Source: Nitrospira sp.
GTDB taxonomy: Bacteria; Nitrospirota; Thermodesulfovibrionia; Thermodesulfovibrionales; SM23-35
Assembly: GCA_016873615.1 (NCBI GenBank)
Contig: VGWX01000015.1
Location: 1-40,539, forward strand
Direction of reading: 5' to 3'
Length of the DNA: 40,539 bases
Position 1 is the first letter of the stretch. Each line of letters opens with the position of its first letter. The notes under the pieces were generated by a model. It was given only the letters and a program-made list of their open reading frames with translations, was not told where the DNA came from and did no database searches. Below, one piece after another: positions 1-8,620 of the stretch. The position numbers were made by a program, and so were the translations under genes.

Positions 1-950
1 CTGAACTCCAGCAGCTTAAAGTAAAATATCTCGGGAAAAAGGGTCTTGTTACAACAAAGCTCAGGACCCTTTCCGCAATCTCTCCTGAAATAAGACCTGT
101 ATACGGCAAGGCAGTAAATGAAGTAAAGGTCTATATAGAAGAAGAGATAGACAGAATAGAATCTCTTCTCAAGAGTGAAGAGTATAAAAGACGCATCCTT
201 TCAGAAGCTATAGATATAACGCTGCCCGGCAAGTTTACTCCATTTGGAAGAGAACATCCGATTACCAGGATTCTTTCAGAAATAACTGCAATTTTCGTTT
301 CTATGGGATTTGAAATAGCAGAAGGCCCTGAGGTAGAGCGCGATTATTATAATTTTGAGGCATTGAATTTTCCCAAAGATCATCCTGCAAGAGACATGCA
401 GGATACCTTTTTCATTTCTGATGATGTTGTTCTCAGGACGCATACCTCTCCTGTACAGGTAAGGGTTATGGAGAAAAGGAAGCCTCCCTTAAAGATTGTT
501 GCTCCTGGTAAGGTTTATCGCTGTGATGCGGATGTATCCCACACTCCCATGTTCCACCAGGTGGAAGGATTCATTGTTGATACTGACATTGCCTTCAGCG
601 ACCTCAAAGGTGTTCTGGAGGCATTTATCCACAGCATTTTCAGTGCAGAAACCCCTGTGAGATTCAGGCCGAGTTTCTTCCCGTTCACAGAACCAAGCGC
701 AGAAGTGGATATCGGCTGCATATTCTGTTCAGGGAAGGGTTGCAGGGTTTGCAAGCATACAGGCTGGCTTGAGATATTGGGTGCAGGAATGATCAACCCG
801 AGGGTATTCGAAATGGTCGGATATGATCCTGAGGCCTATACAGGATTTGCCTTCGGCATGGGCGTCGAAAGAATAACCATGCTCAAGTATTCTATTGACG
901 ATATACGGTTATTCTTTGAGAATGATTTGCGGTTTCTGAAGCAATTCTGA
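1..950 (+). CDS. pheS: Phenylalanine-tRNA ligase alpha subunit (5' end outside window)
   Basis: Catalytic subunit of the (alpha-beta)2 phenylalanyl-tRNA synthetase, which charges tRNA-Phe in the cytoplasm. The reading frame is open from the window edge (first full codon at base 3), so the N-terminal part is cut off; about 315 residues are visible. The upstream part reads as the helical tRNA-contacting arm. Class II motif 2 is clear ([20 protein letters not shown]), followed by the cysteine-containing insert [12 protein letters not shown] common in bacterial PheS, and motif 3 ([16 protein letters not shown]). The C-terminus [12 protein letters not shown] is typical. Its partner pheT is not next door but about 19 kb downstream, which is unusual because the two are commonly adjacent. 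Confidence 0.97.
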   Translation, partial: ELQQLKVKYLGKKGLVTTKLRTLSAISPEIRPVYGKAVNEVKVYIEEEIDRIESLLKSEEYKRRILSEAIDITLPGKFTPFGREHPITRILSEITAIFVSMGFEIAEGPEVERDYYNFEALNFPKDHPARDMQDTFFISDDVVLRTHTSPVQVRVMEKRKPPLKIVAPGKVYRCDADVSHTPMFHQVEGFIVDTDIAFSDLKGVLEAFIHSIFSAETPVRFRPSFFPFTEPSAEVDIGCIFCSGKGCRVCKHTGWLEILGAGMINPRVFEMVGYDPEAYTGFAFGMGVERITMLKYSIDDIRLFFENDLRFLKQF

Positions 951-961
951 TCATACCGAAT

Positions 962-1055
962 AATGCAATTAACCACAGAGTACACGGAGAATCATATTGA
1001 TAATAAAAGAGACACTATCAGTTTTTATAATTTACTCTGTGTACTCAGAGGTTTT
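962..1055. repeat. Dispersed CACAGAG inverted-repeat element, copy 1
   Basis: AT-rich element between pheS and the aminotransferase. Its ends are imperfect inverted repeats (AACCACAGAGTACACGGAG near 970 and CTCTGTGTACTCAGAGGTTT near 1035), so it can fold into a long hairpin. Bases 962-1043 recur almost unchanged, in inverted orientation, at 10381-10462. It also occupies the space between two convergent 3' ends. No coding potential is seen. It may be a MITE-like or REP-like repeat. Confidence 0.75.
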
Positions 1056-1076
1056 ATTAAACTGAATTTTTGGGAT

Positions 1077-2258
1077 TTATAATATACGTCTGATTTTGTC
1101 GAAGGCCTCTTCTATTATATGCGGCTTGGGAAGGAACGTGGTTCTGAAATACACTCCATCCTCCTGTCTTCCGAACCCTGAACCAGGGACAAAGACGACC
1201 CCTTCCTTCAGCGCAGCACGCACAAATTCCAGGTCTTTCTTCCATTTTGGTGTTTCTATCTTTATGAATGCGTAGAACGCGCCGTTGGGAACAGGGTACT
1301 GGAGCGGCATATTGCGTGTAATCTTCATAAAAGCATTCCGTCTTTCAAGTAGTTTCTTTCTTATATCTGTAACATAAGCCGGGTATGACGGGTCTGTTAT
1401 TGCGGCAGCAGCGGCCTTCTGATATTCCCAGTTTACTGAAAGGCGCTGGTTGCACAGAAGAAAAAACGCATTCTTAACCTCATCCCACTTATCCCCATGA
1501 AACGCTACCCATCCTATCCTTGCGCCGGGGTTGTTGAAGTTCTTCGAAAGAGAACTGCCGTATATGAATGGCACCTTGCCTCTGGCTATTTTCCTGAAGT
1601 CTATAAGGTTGCCTTCAAATATAAGCTGGTCGTAAGACCCATCATAAAAAATCGGCACATCGTATTCAGCGCAGAGTTTGACGACTTCAGAGAGGTTCTT
1701 TTCAGAATATACTGCGCCCAGCGGATTATTCGGATTGATTATAACCATCGCTTTTGCGCCCTCTATCTTCTTTGCGAGGTTTCCTATATCTATCTGTCCG
1801 TCTGCATCGTGCCTGTAGAAGATACTATCACCCTCAAACTGCTTTGCCTTGCTGAGATAAAGCGAATATGCCGGGTTCGGAAGCAGAACCTTTTCTCCAA
1901 AACCGATGAACGAATGGAAGAAGAAGTCAATGCCCTCAGTAAGACCTGCGACAGCAAACACATCCTCCGGCCTGCACTTTTCGATCTTTGCCACAGTATT
2001 TCTGAGATCTTCGTCGCCTTCGGAAGGAGCATAACCTTTATAGTTTTCATCGAGTGCGCTTTTCACCCTATCGGCTATCACACCGAATGGTTTGAAGTCA
2101 TACTGAGGCGGATCTCCGATGTTGAGGTAAATCATCTTTTTGCCTTTTGCCTCTTCACGCTTCGCCTCCATCACTATGTCCCTTATCGGGTAACTTACAA
2201 CATTCATCCTTTCAGTAGGCTTATAAGGCAGTTTTCTTTTAAGTTTAAGGTGTATCAT
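1077..2258 (-). CDS. Class I/II pyridoxal-phosphate aminotransferase (alanine/aromatic type)
   Basis: Fold-type I PLP aminotransferase of about 393 residues. The PLP-lysine motif SSLSKNFNNPGARIGW is intact (Lys near residue 239), with the carboxylate-binding Arg in PGARIGW and the Asp-Tyr pair that contacts the cofactor in YDGSYDQL. The usual NPNNPTG reads NPNNPLG here, and the usual DE-x-Y reads DGSY; both are modest departures. The family includes AlaA-like glutamate-pyruvate and aspartate/aromatic aminotransferases, so the substrate cannot be fixed. I chose the ATG at 2258, which has a GGAG eight bases upstream; a GTG nine bases earlier is possible. The gene is separated from the next upstream minus-strand gene by about 230 bases. 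Confidence 0.88.
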   Translation of the reverse strand: MIHLKLKRKLPYKPTERMNVVSYPIRDIVMEAKREEAKGKKMIYLNIGDPPQYDFKPFGVIADRVKSALDENYKGYAPSEGDEDLRNTVAKIEKCRPEDVFAVAGLTEGIDFFFHSFIGFGEKVLLPNPAYSLYLSKAKQFEGDSIFYRHDADGQIDIGNLAKKIEGAKAMVIINPNNPLGAVYSEKNLSEVVKLCAEYDVPIFYDGSYDQLIFEGNLIDFRKIARGKVPFIYGSSLSKNFNNPGARIGWVAFHGDKWDEVKNAFFLLCNQRLSVNWEYQKAAAAAITDPSYPAYVTDIRKKLLERRNAFMKITRNMPLQYPVPNGAFYAFIKIETPKWKKDLEFVRAALKEGVVFVPGSGFGRQEDGVYFRTTFLPKPHIIEEAFDKIRRIL

Positions 2259-2487
2259 AATCTTCACTCCGTAAAATTTATGGGTTCTAATCCCAGTTTA
2301 TTGCAAAAGAAATCTCCAGATGAACTGACAGGAAATTAATTTTCAGTATAGAAAAGAATACCACTTAAGGAGAAAATTGACAAGAGAGAGGTGTTGATTT
2401 TCGGATAAACGCTCTATCCATCGAGTGTTTTTCAGCCTGCGCTAAATGTTTATAAAAGGATCGGGTCAGTGACTTTTTAATGGAAAG

Positions 2488-3594
2488 TCATAGCGGCTTT
2501 TCGTAGATTCTGTATTTCTTGTATAACCTTCCACCGATCATCTCGACAAGTCTTTGAGTAGAGATATTGTCCTCCAATATCCATGAAAAATCGACCCGTC
2601 TGTAACCGCCTTTTTTCACTCCTTTGAACCCTTCACGAAAGAGCAGGGCGTCTACGCCTCTGTTCCTGTATTCTGACTTAATGCCGAGGAGCATCATTCT
2701 GAGGTCTTTAATCCTTTTTGAGTAATAAATGGCCTTAATAATGCTTATGGGGTTCATTTTCCCTTTCATATGTTTAAGGACAAAGTTAAAATCCGGCAAT
2801 AATCCCATAAAACCGACAGGCTCGCCGTCTTTCTCAGCAACCACCGTCATTTCAGGAACTACAACAGGTTTCAGGTTGTTCCCGAGAAAGACAGTTTCCT
2901 CGTCTGTCAACGGAATAAATCCCCAGTTCTTTGCCCATGCTGAATTGTATACCTGCTGGAATATCCGAATATCCCTGATGAAGTTTTTTTTGTCTACAGG
3001 CCGTACACTGATCCCGCTTCTTGTGGCTATGTCGGCGACCCTGTGAATTTTGTCCGGAAGCTCTTCAGGGGCATCGATAATATACGCATAAAGATCCTTT
3101 GCCTTCTTCATGCCGTATGCTTCCATAAGCTCATTGTAATAGGAAGGATTATAAGGCATCATGAGCATGGGACTGCTGTCAAATCCCTCTATCAGGGAAC
3201 CACATTCCTCATTTGTAGAAAAGTTCATCGGACCCCGCATGATCTCCATACCCTGCTCTGTAAGTTTTTCAGAAACTTTTCCAAGAAGGGCTGATGCTAT
3301 CTCCTGATCATTGACAGTTTCGAAAAAACCGAAAAAACCTGCCTTTTCTTTGTGATATTCAATATGCCTCCGGTTGATTATCGCTGTTATCCTTCCAACA
3401 GTCTTCCCATCCCTTTTTGCAAGAAAATATTCTGCGGTTGCGTGAAGGAAGAACGGATTCCTGTCTGAAAAGAGCTTCTGCATCTCTCTGATGAGGGGAG
3501 GGACATAGAAAGGGTTTTTTGAATACAGGGGAAACGGTAATTGTATAAAGTCATTGAGGTCTTTGGAGGATTTAACCTCAATAACCTCTGTCAT
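2488..3594 (-). CDS. GNAT-fold acyltransferase, candidate bacterial ceramide synthase
   Basis: 368-residue protein of the acyl-CoA N-acyltransferase (GNAT) superfamily. The N-terminal half carries the conserved block [20 protein letters not shown]; the C-terminal half has a GNAT-like core with [18 protein letters not shown] and the acyl-donor loop [18 protein letters not shown] (around residues 300-320). It overlaps the stop of the serine palmitoyltransferase-like gene by 4 bases (ATGA), so the two are translationally coupled. Known biology: in Caulobacter the bacterial ceramide synthase is a GNAT-type protein acting with Spt and CerR. Inference: this protein N-acylates the sphinganine-type base. 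An alternative is acylation of another amine; no active-site assignment was possible. The cluster context is the main support. Confidence 0.65.
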   Translation of the reverse strand: MTEVIEVKSSKDLNDFIQLPFPLYSKNPFYVPPLIREMQKLFSDRNPFFLHATAEYFLAKRDGKTVGRITAIINRRHIEYHKEKAGFFGFFETVNDQEIASALLGKVSEKLTEQGMEIMRGPMNFSTNEECGSLIEGFDSSPMLMMPYNPSYYNELMEAYGMKKAKDLYAYIIDAPEELPDKIHRVADIATRSGISVRPVDKKNFIRDIRIFQQVYNSAWAKNWGFIPLTDEETVFLGNNLKPVVVPEMTVVAEKDGEPVGFMGLLPDFNFVLKHMKGKMNPISIIKAIYYSKRIKDLRMMLLGIKSEYRNRGVDALLFREGFKGVKKGGYRRVDFSWILEDNISTQRLVEMIGGRLYKKYRIYEKPL

Positions 3595-4820
3595 CCTATC
3601 AGGCCTAACTTCCTTCCAACCTTCTCAAATGCCTTAAGCACCTTATCAAGTTGCTCGTCTGTATGCGTTGCCATATAGCTTGTCCTTATAAGAGCCATAC
3701 CATTAGGAACTGCCGGGGTTACTGCCACGTTTGCGAATATCCCCTCATCCTGAAGCATCATTGCCATGAGAAAAGCCTTTTCATCGTCACCGACGATTAC
3801 CGGTATTATCGGTGTTTCACTGCGACCGGTCTGTAACCCGATCTGCTTAAAGCTGTTTAACATTTTCCGGGTGTTTTTCCATAACTGATCTCTTCTTTCG
3901 GGTTCGTTCTCAATAATATCAATGGCAACGCTTACTGAAGCAACAGATGCCGGCGGTGGACTTGCACTGAATACCAAAGACCTCGCAAGGTGTTTTATAA
4001 AATGTATTACCTCGGCGGAACCGGAAATGAAGCCTCCGATAGATGCAAGTGATTTACTATAGGTTCCCATGATCAGATCAACCTCGTCTTCAAGGCCGAA
4101 GTGTTCGGCTGTACCCCTTCCTGTCTTGCCAAGGACGCCGATACCATGCGCATCGTCAACCATCAACCGGGCGTCGTATTTTTTTGCGAGCGCAACGATA
4201 TCCGGAAGGTTTGCAATATCACCCTCCATGCTGAAAACGCCGTCAACAACTATCAGTTTATCTTTATCTTCATATTCCTTGAGAACCCGTTCAAGATCTG
4301 CCATGTCATTATGCCTGAACTTTTTTATATCGCCAAATGAAAGACGGCATCCATCGATAATGCTCGCATGATCCATCTTGTCAATGATCACAATATCGTC
4401 TTTTCCTACCAGGGCTGAGATTACACCCAGGTTTACCTGGAAGCCGGTGGAAAAGACAAGAGCGCTTTCTTTTCGCATGAAACCGGCAAGCTTTTCCTCA
4501 AGCTGGACATGTATATCGAGGGTGCCGTTCAGAAAGCGCGATCCGGCACAGCCAGTGCCATACTTTCTGATCGCTTCGATCGCAGCCTCTTTGACCTTAG
4601 GGTGGTTTGTCAGTCCGAGATAATTGTTGGAGCCTACCATGATCATTTTACGGCCATCCATGATAATCTCAGGGTCCTGAGCGCTCTGGATAGTCCTGAA
4701 AAAAGGATACAATCCCTTGGAAATGAGATATTTTGCTTTATCAAATCTGGAGCATTTATCGAAAATATCTGTTGATTTTTTTACAGCCATCTGTGAATCC
4801 TGTACCAATCCGCCGTCCAT
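3591..4820 (-). CDS. spt: Serine palmitoyltransferase-like alpha-oxoamine synthase
   Basis: 409-residue PLP enzyme of the alpha-oxoamine synthase family (AONS/KBL/SPT). Features resemble bacterial serine palmitoyltransferase more than BioF or Kbl: [17 protein letters not shown] (near 92-108), [20 protein letters not shown] with the PLP-stacking His (about 151), FRHNDM, the Asp/His cofactor pair in VDDAHG (222-226), and PLP-lysine motif [13 protein letters not shown] (Lys about 256) where BioF and Kbl have different lysine contexts. The end GRKLGLIG also fits SPT. Expected reaction: serine plus a long acyl thioester gives 3-ketosphinganine-type base. The ATG at 4820 (GGAAGGG upstream) overlaps the reductase gene by 40 bases; a second well-placed ATG at 4790 has AGGA upstream and would shorten it by 10 residues. 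Confidence 0.8.
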   Translation of the reverse strand: MDGGLVQDSQMAVKKSTDIFDKCSRFDKAKYLISKGLYPFFRTIQSAQDPEIIMDGRKMIMVGSNNYLGLTNHPKVKEAAIEAIRKYGTGCAGSRFLNGTLDIHVQLEEKLAGFMRKESALVFSTGFQVNLGVISALVGKDDIVIIDKMDHASIIDGCRLSFGDIKKFRHNDMADLERVLKEYEDKDKLIVVDGVFSMEGDIANLPDIVALAKKYDARLMVDDAHGIGVLGKTGRGTAEHFGLEDEVDLIMGTYSKSLASIGGFISGSAEVIHFIKHLARSLVFSASPPPASVASVSVAIDIIENEPERRDQLWKNTRKMLNSFKQIGLQTGRSETPIIPVIVGDDEKAFLMAMMLQDEGIFANVAVTPAVPNGMALIRTSYMATHTDEQLDKVLKAFEKVGRKLGLIG

Positions 4821-5743
4821 TTTATCCCTTCCTTTATTCCAACCTTTGGCATAAAGCCTATTTCTTCCCTTGCCTTCTGTGCATTACAGATCCAGTGGGA
4901 ATGTCTGAAATCTTTTATTCTGTCTCTGTTGATGATACCCTGCTTATTTATCCTTTCGCTTATATATGCAAAGAGCGGCATAATATATTTCGGAATTCTT
5001 AATGGTATCGCCTTAACATCAAGGGCAGAACATATTGTCTTTGCAATCTCTTCTCCTGTATGAAAAGTATTATCGCATACAAAATATATTTTACCTTCAG
5101 CCGCTTTATTCTCAGCAGCTGATATTATACCCTGAACAAGGTCATCAACATACAGTAAAGAATAATAACATTTTCCCATATCAAAGAAAAAACCTTTTTT
5201 GATCATTTTGAAGAGTACAAGCATATCCTTATCTCTCGGACCATATACGGCAGGCGGTCTGAGTACGGTAATGGGTAGGGTGTCTTTATATTGCAAAACC
5301 GCTTTTTCGCCTTCGAGCTTGCTTCTGCCGTAATCCGATACAGGCGCAGGATTTACATCTTCCTTAGCAGGTTTGCCATCAGGGCTCGGGCCTGATGCAG
5401 CAAGGCTGCTTAAATATATGAATCTTTTTAGTTTCGGGTTTTTGTCGGCAACAGTCCTTATAAGGTTTTCTGTGCCTCTTGCATTCATACTGAAAAAGTC
5501 ATCTGCCGAGCATGATTTCGTGACGCCTGCGATATGAAAGATGTAATCGAAATCAGCGACTGCTTCAAGAAGAGTTTCCCTTTTTGTGCAGTCACCTTTG
5601 ATGAAATTGAGATTAAGGGGCTCGATCCATTTCAGGTTGGAGGTCTGTCTTGAGAGGCAAGTTACCTTAAACCCTCTTTTTACGAGTTCCTCACATAAGT
5701 GGCTTCCGATAAAGCCAGTAGCTCCTGTTACCAGGGCATTCAT
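4781..5743 (-). CDS. cerR: NAD(P)-dependent epimerase/reductase, candidate ceramide-pathway reductase
   Basis: 320-residue extended short-chain dehydrogenase. The Rossmann motif [10 protein letters not shown] (7-16), the catalytic Ser in YLSSLA (about 112-113) and YxxxK (Tyr138-Lys142 in SDYGRSK) are all intact. The C-terminal part (about 230-320) is basic with hydrophobic stretches ([16 protein letters not shown]), suggesting membrane association. It is first of three overlapping genes: reductase, Spt-like synthase, GNAT acyltransferase. Known biology: in Caulobacter the epimerase-like CerR supplies the 3-keto reduction step of ceramide synthesis. Inference: this gene does the same. Without the context it could only be called an epimerase/dehydratase family protein. 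No Shine-Dalgarno sequence precedes the ATG, and a candidate promoter lies just upstream. Confidence 0.68.
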   Translation of the reverse strand: MNALVTGATGFIGSHLCEELVKRGFKVTCLSRQTSNLKWIEPLNLNFIKGDCTKRETLLEAVADFDYIFHIAGVTKSCSADDFFSMNARGTENLIRTVADKNPKLKRFIYLSSLAASGPSPDGKPAKEDVNPAPVSDYGRSKLEGEKAVLQYKDTLPITVLRPPAVYGPRDKDMLVLFKMIKKGFFFDMGKCYYSLLYVDDLVQGIISAAENKAAEGKIYFVCDNTFHTGEEIAKTICSALDVKAIPLRIPKYIMPLFAYISERINKQGIINRDRIKDFRHSHWICNAQKAREEIGFMPKVGIKEGIKWTADWYRIHRWL

Positions 5744-5754
5744 AAGGTAGTATT

Positions 5755-5784
5755 ATTCTGGGCAATGAACATATGAAGAGTCAA
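5755..5784 (-). promoter_or_regulatory. Candidate sigma70 promoter for the ceramide-like operon
   Basis: On the minus strand a TTGACT box (5779-5784) is followed after 18 bases by CAGAAT (4 of 6 to the -10 consensus). Transcription would start only a few bases before the ATG at 5743, consistent with the missing Shine-Dalgarno sequence. The box sits in the 81-base gap after ccsB. Weak evidence; read-through from resB-ccsB is equally possible. Confidence 0.35.
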
Positions 5785-5824
5785 GTCCGGATCAAAACAG
5801 AGAATGATTTCAAGGCATTATTGC

Positions 5825-6907
5825 TTATTGGGAACCATATGAATGCAGCCCTGAGAGAAGCAGATTGACGCCCAGATAGGTGAACATAACTGCCATAAAA
5901 CCAACAACAGAAACAACAGCCACCTTTTTCCCCTTCCACCCTCTGACCATTCGTCCGTGGAGATAAAAAGCATAGATGAACCAGGTTATCAGCGACCATG
6001 TCTCTTTCGGATCCCAGCTCCAGTAAACGCCCCATGCCTGATCAGCCCAGATAGCGCCGAAGACAAGACCGCCTAATGTAAATATGGGGAAGCCAAAGGC
6101 AATGCTTTTATACGTAATTTCATCCAGCATATCAGCATTGAGATCAAATTTTTCTATAACTGTTCTGAGCACATGTCCATATCTCCAGACAATAAACAGG
6201 GTTATAAAAGCCAGACCCCAGCTGAGGATTTTAACAACTGCTGAAGGATTCAGGAATGAAGTCTTAAACAAGTAGCTTTTTATAAATATGTCGGGTTTAA
6301 CCATAACCTTGAATGTCAGCAAATCAAGGCCCATTGAAGCTAAAACGATAAAGAAAATGCCGAAAGTAAGTGTCCAGAATATATACGATAGTTCATTCCT
6401 TTTCCCGGTCGACAGAATGAGGTACATGAGGCCGGTGCTGAAGGACATGGAAAAAGCAGCGTACGCAATAAAACTCATTGTGACATGAGCGAGAAGCCAG
6501 TTGCTCTTTAATGCAGGGACGAGCGGCTGAATCTCTTTGGAAATACCTGTCAGATCGATAAATGCCAGTGCGAGACCTGCAACCGGCGTGATGAATGCGC
6601 CGAATGAACGGTTCTTAAACTTAAACTCAATAATCAGATATCCCGCAATCAGACACCATACAAAAAATACGAGCGATTCATAGAGGTTTGTCATAGGGGC
6701 TGACCGCAAAAAACCCATTCCGCTCAATTCTGCAAATTCGCTCCATCTCAGGATTATTGCCGCTGTTTGCGCTATAAAACCAGTTATCGTTATTGTTGTG
6801 GCTGCAATCCCAACCTGTGATTTCTTAAATGCAAGATATGCAATATAAGTCATCATAGCCGTGATATAGGCCATTGTCGATAATCCAAAGAAAAAGGAAC
6901 TGTCCAT
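5825..6907 (-). CDS. ccsB: Cytochrome c biogenesis protein CcsB (CcsA/ResC family)
   Basis: Polytopic inner-membrane protein of about 360 residues, the heme-handling partner of ResB in System II cytochrome c maturation. The tryptophan-rich WWD-type segment (WGVYWSWDPKETWSLITW, about residues 290-307) that presents heme to apocytochrome is clear, with conserved membrane His in LLAHVTMSFIAYAAF and near the C-terminus (LLLSGLHSYG). Multiple hydrophobic segments span the whole protein. Its ATG follows the resB stop codon with no gap (TAG-ATG), so the pair is one translational unit. The pair implies that the host makes several c-type cytochromes. Confidence 0.95.
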   Translation of the reverse strand: MDSSFFFGLSTMAYITAMMTYIAYLAFKKSQVGIAATTITITGFIAQTAAIILRWSEFAELSGMGFLRSAPMTNLYESLVFFVWCLIAGYLIIEFKFKNRSFGAFITPVAGLALAFIDLTGISKEIQPLVPALKSNWLLAHVTMSFIAYAAFSMSFSTGLMYLILSTGKRNELSYIFWTLTFGIFFIVLASMGLDLLTFKVMVKPDIFIKSYLFKTSFLNPSAVVKILSWGLAFITLFIVWRYGHVLRTVIEKFDLNADMLDEITYKSIAFGFPIFTLGGLVFGAIWADQAWGVYWSWDPKETWSLITWFIYAFYLHGRMVRGWKGKKVAVVSVVGFMAVMFTYLGVNLLLSGLHSYGSQ

Positions 6908-8344
6908 CTATTTTACCCCTTCCTGTTTTTTCCTGAGGATGGAGATTATTGCATCAATCTTTCTTTCGAATGCAGCCCTGTTTTTATTCGTGATAGCTCC
7001 TACCAGCACCCTCGTATTATTTTTATCCTCGACAGCTTTAATCCATATTTTACGATGGCTCATAAATAATGCGATAAAGAGTCCTATGCTCATAGCTATA
7101 CATCCGAGATACACTATCCATACTCCCGGGTCTTTTCTTACCTGTAATCCGGTGAACTCGCCCCCCCAGTAATCAATGAACTCAACCCTGTGCCCGTCAG
7201 GCAACTGCCAGGTATTCGGCTGCCTTCTCAACAACCAGCCGGAGAACGTATTTTTACCGGCCCCGGAGAATTCAATAAAGACCGCAGGATTGTTCATATG
7301 ATCCGAGTAGGTAAAAGCATGACCATGCTCATCCACTTTTAGAGCAGGACTGAAATCAAGGATCTTGCCTGATACACTGGTTCCGGGTATCTGAAAAGAT
7401 TCTCCAAATCTCAGATTAGTGTTCGAGGTTTTCCCATCATTTGATATAAGCCTGAATACAAAGATCCCTCTCCCGATGCTGTCAGGCACCATGCCATAAC
7501 TTGACTGATAAAACGTTATTCCTTCATATGTCAAGGGATCGTTGACTGCGATCGACTTTTGCAGAACTTCCCTTCCGTTCTTTATTATGGTCAGCCAGCT
7601 TCTGTATTCCTTGGGCATATCCGACATCCCATAAAATTCTACATCGAAATTATCGCAACGGATATCAAAACCCAGGGGTATCTCCTTATTCATGCCTGAG
7701 AATGCAGCATTTGATACAGCTCCTTCAGGCAGATTTAAATAACCTTTGAACCCAAACCGTATCCCGATTATTGCGCCGGCGAGTATTACGAGGATGCTGA
7801 AATGCGTTATATATACACCAAGCCTGCTGTATGTTCCTTTCCGGGAAAAGAACTGATAACCATCACCTTCCTGAACCTCCTGACAGCTGAATCGAGCGCT
7901 TTTGATCGCATCTGCAAGAAGCGCCTTGTTATTATCAGGTTTTCCTTTAAGTATAATCTCTCTATTTAGGATCAGTTTTTTTATGCTTTCCTCAGACATT
8001 GGACTGATCGGTTCCTTGATTAATTTCCATATCCTTGGGAGCCTCTCGAGAGAACAAATGATAATGTTAACAGAAAAAATGATTAACAGGGCTGTGAACC
8101 ACCATGAATGATACATATCCATAAACCCGAATTTCTCAGATATGTTGTACAGGGAAGGCGCAAGAGATTCGCCGAACAATTTTGAGAGTATCTGCATATT
8201 TTTCGCAGGTTCAGCTCTCTGTTCCAGAATTGTTCCTATTATTGATGTGAGTGAAATCAGTGCGAAGATGACAATTGCAAGCTTAACAGATGCTAAAAAA
8301 TCCCAGATATTATCTATTAGTGACTTCTTTTTTTCTTGTTCCAA
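6908..8344 (-). CDS. resB: Cytochrome c biogenesis protein ResB (Ccs1)
   Basis: 478-residue membrane protein of the ResB/Ccs1 family, which works with CcsB to keep apocytochrome cysteines reduced and ligate heme outside the inner membrane. The N-terminal region holds transmembrane segments (FLASVKLAIVIFALISLTS, then WWFTALLIIFSVNIIICSLE), a third near residues 175-195 (ITHFSILVILAGAIIGI), a large extracytoplasmic domain with ITFYQSSYG (typical of ResB), and a last transmembrane helix around 410-430 (WIVYLGCIAMSIGLFIALF). It directly abuts ccsB. Upstream lies a dispersed repeat, so the promoter of this pair should be between about 8345 and 8600. Confidence 0.95.
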   Translation of the reverse strand: MEQEKKKSLIDNIWDFLASVKLAIVIFALISLTSIIGTILEQRAEPAKNMQILSKLFGESLAPSLYNISEKFGFMDMYHSWWFTALLIIFSVNIIICSLERLPRIWKLIKEPISPMSEESIKKLILNREIILKGKPDNNKALLADAIKSARFSCQEVQEGDGYQFFSRKGTYSRLGVYITHFSILVILAGAIIGIRFGFKGYLNLPEGAVSNAAFSGMNKEIPLGFDIRCDNFDVEFYGMSDMPKEYRSWLTIIKNGREVLQKSIAVNDPLTYEGITFYQSSYGMVPDSIGRGIFVFRLISNDGKTSNTNLRFGESFQIPGTSVSGKILDFSPALKVDEHGHAFTYSDHMNNPAVFIEFSGAGKNTFSGWLLRRQPNTWQLPDGHRVEFIDYWGGEFTGLQVRKDPGVWIVYLGCIAMSIGLFIALFMSHRKIWIKAVEDKNNTRVLVGAITNKNRAAFERKIDAIISILRKKQEGVK

Positions 8345-8383
8345 AGCAGAAATTCCTTTCTAAATATAACGACATTAATTCCA

Positions 8384-8455
8384 TGTCATTCCCGCAAGTG
8401 AAGCGCGTCGGAAATCCTTCTTTTACGGAAAGATTCCGGACAAGCCGGAATGACA
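8384..8455. repeat. Dispersed TGTCATTCC inverted repeat
   Basis: A palindromic element whose ends are TGTCATTCCCGCAAG and CAAGCCGGAATGACA, with an internal GTCGGAAATCC/GGAAAGATTCCGG region. Elements of this type are dispersed in many genomes of metal-cycling and sulfate-reducing bacteria. It sits in the upstream region of resB, in a gap of about 275 bases (8345-8620) in which no gene is seen. Confidence 0.7.
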
Positions 8456-8620
8456 AAATGCAGCTGACTCATGTCGCTGAGTATGAATATTTTTATTTTA
8501 ATATTTTGTGATCAGATTAAACAAGGATTATTAATTATTAAACTAAAAAATCAGGTTGCCGGTTTAGATAATAATGAATCCTGAAGATGAATTTGCCGGC
8601 TGTTCTAAAAAACCGAATGC

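Noticed and set aside
1497-2339. 280-codon plus-strand frame opposite the aminotransferase
   Set aside because: It is antisense to a clear PLP enzyme, has no family motif and no RBS; a shadow of codon usage.
3591-4820. BioF or Kbl assignment for the oxoamine synthase
   Set aside because: The PLP-lysine context GTYSKS and C-terminal GRKLGLIG fit SPT better, and no biotin or threonine-degradation gene is nearby.
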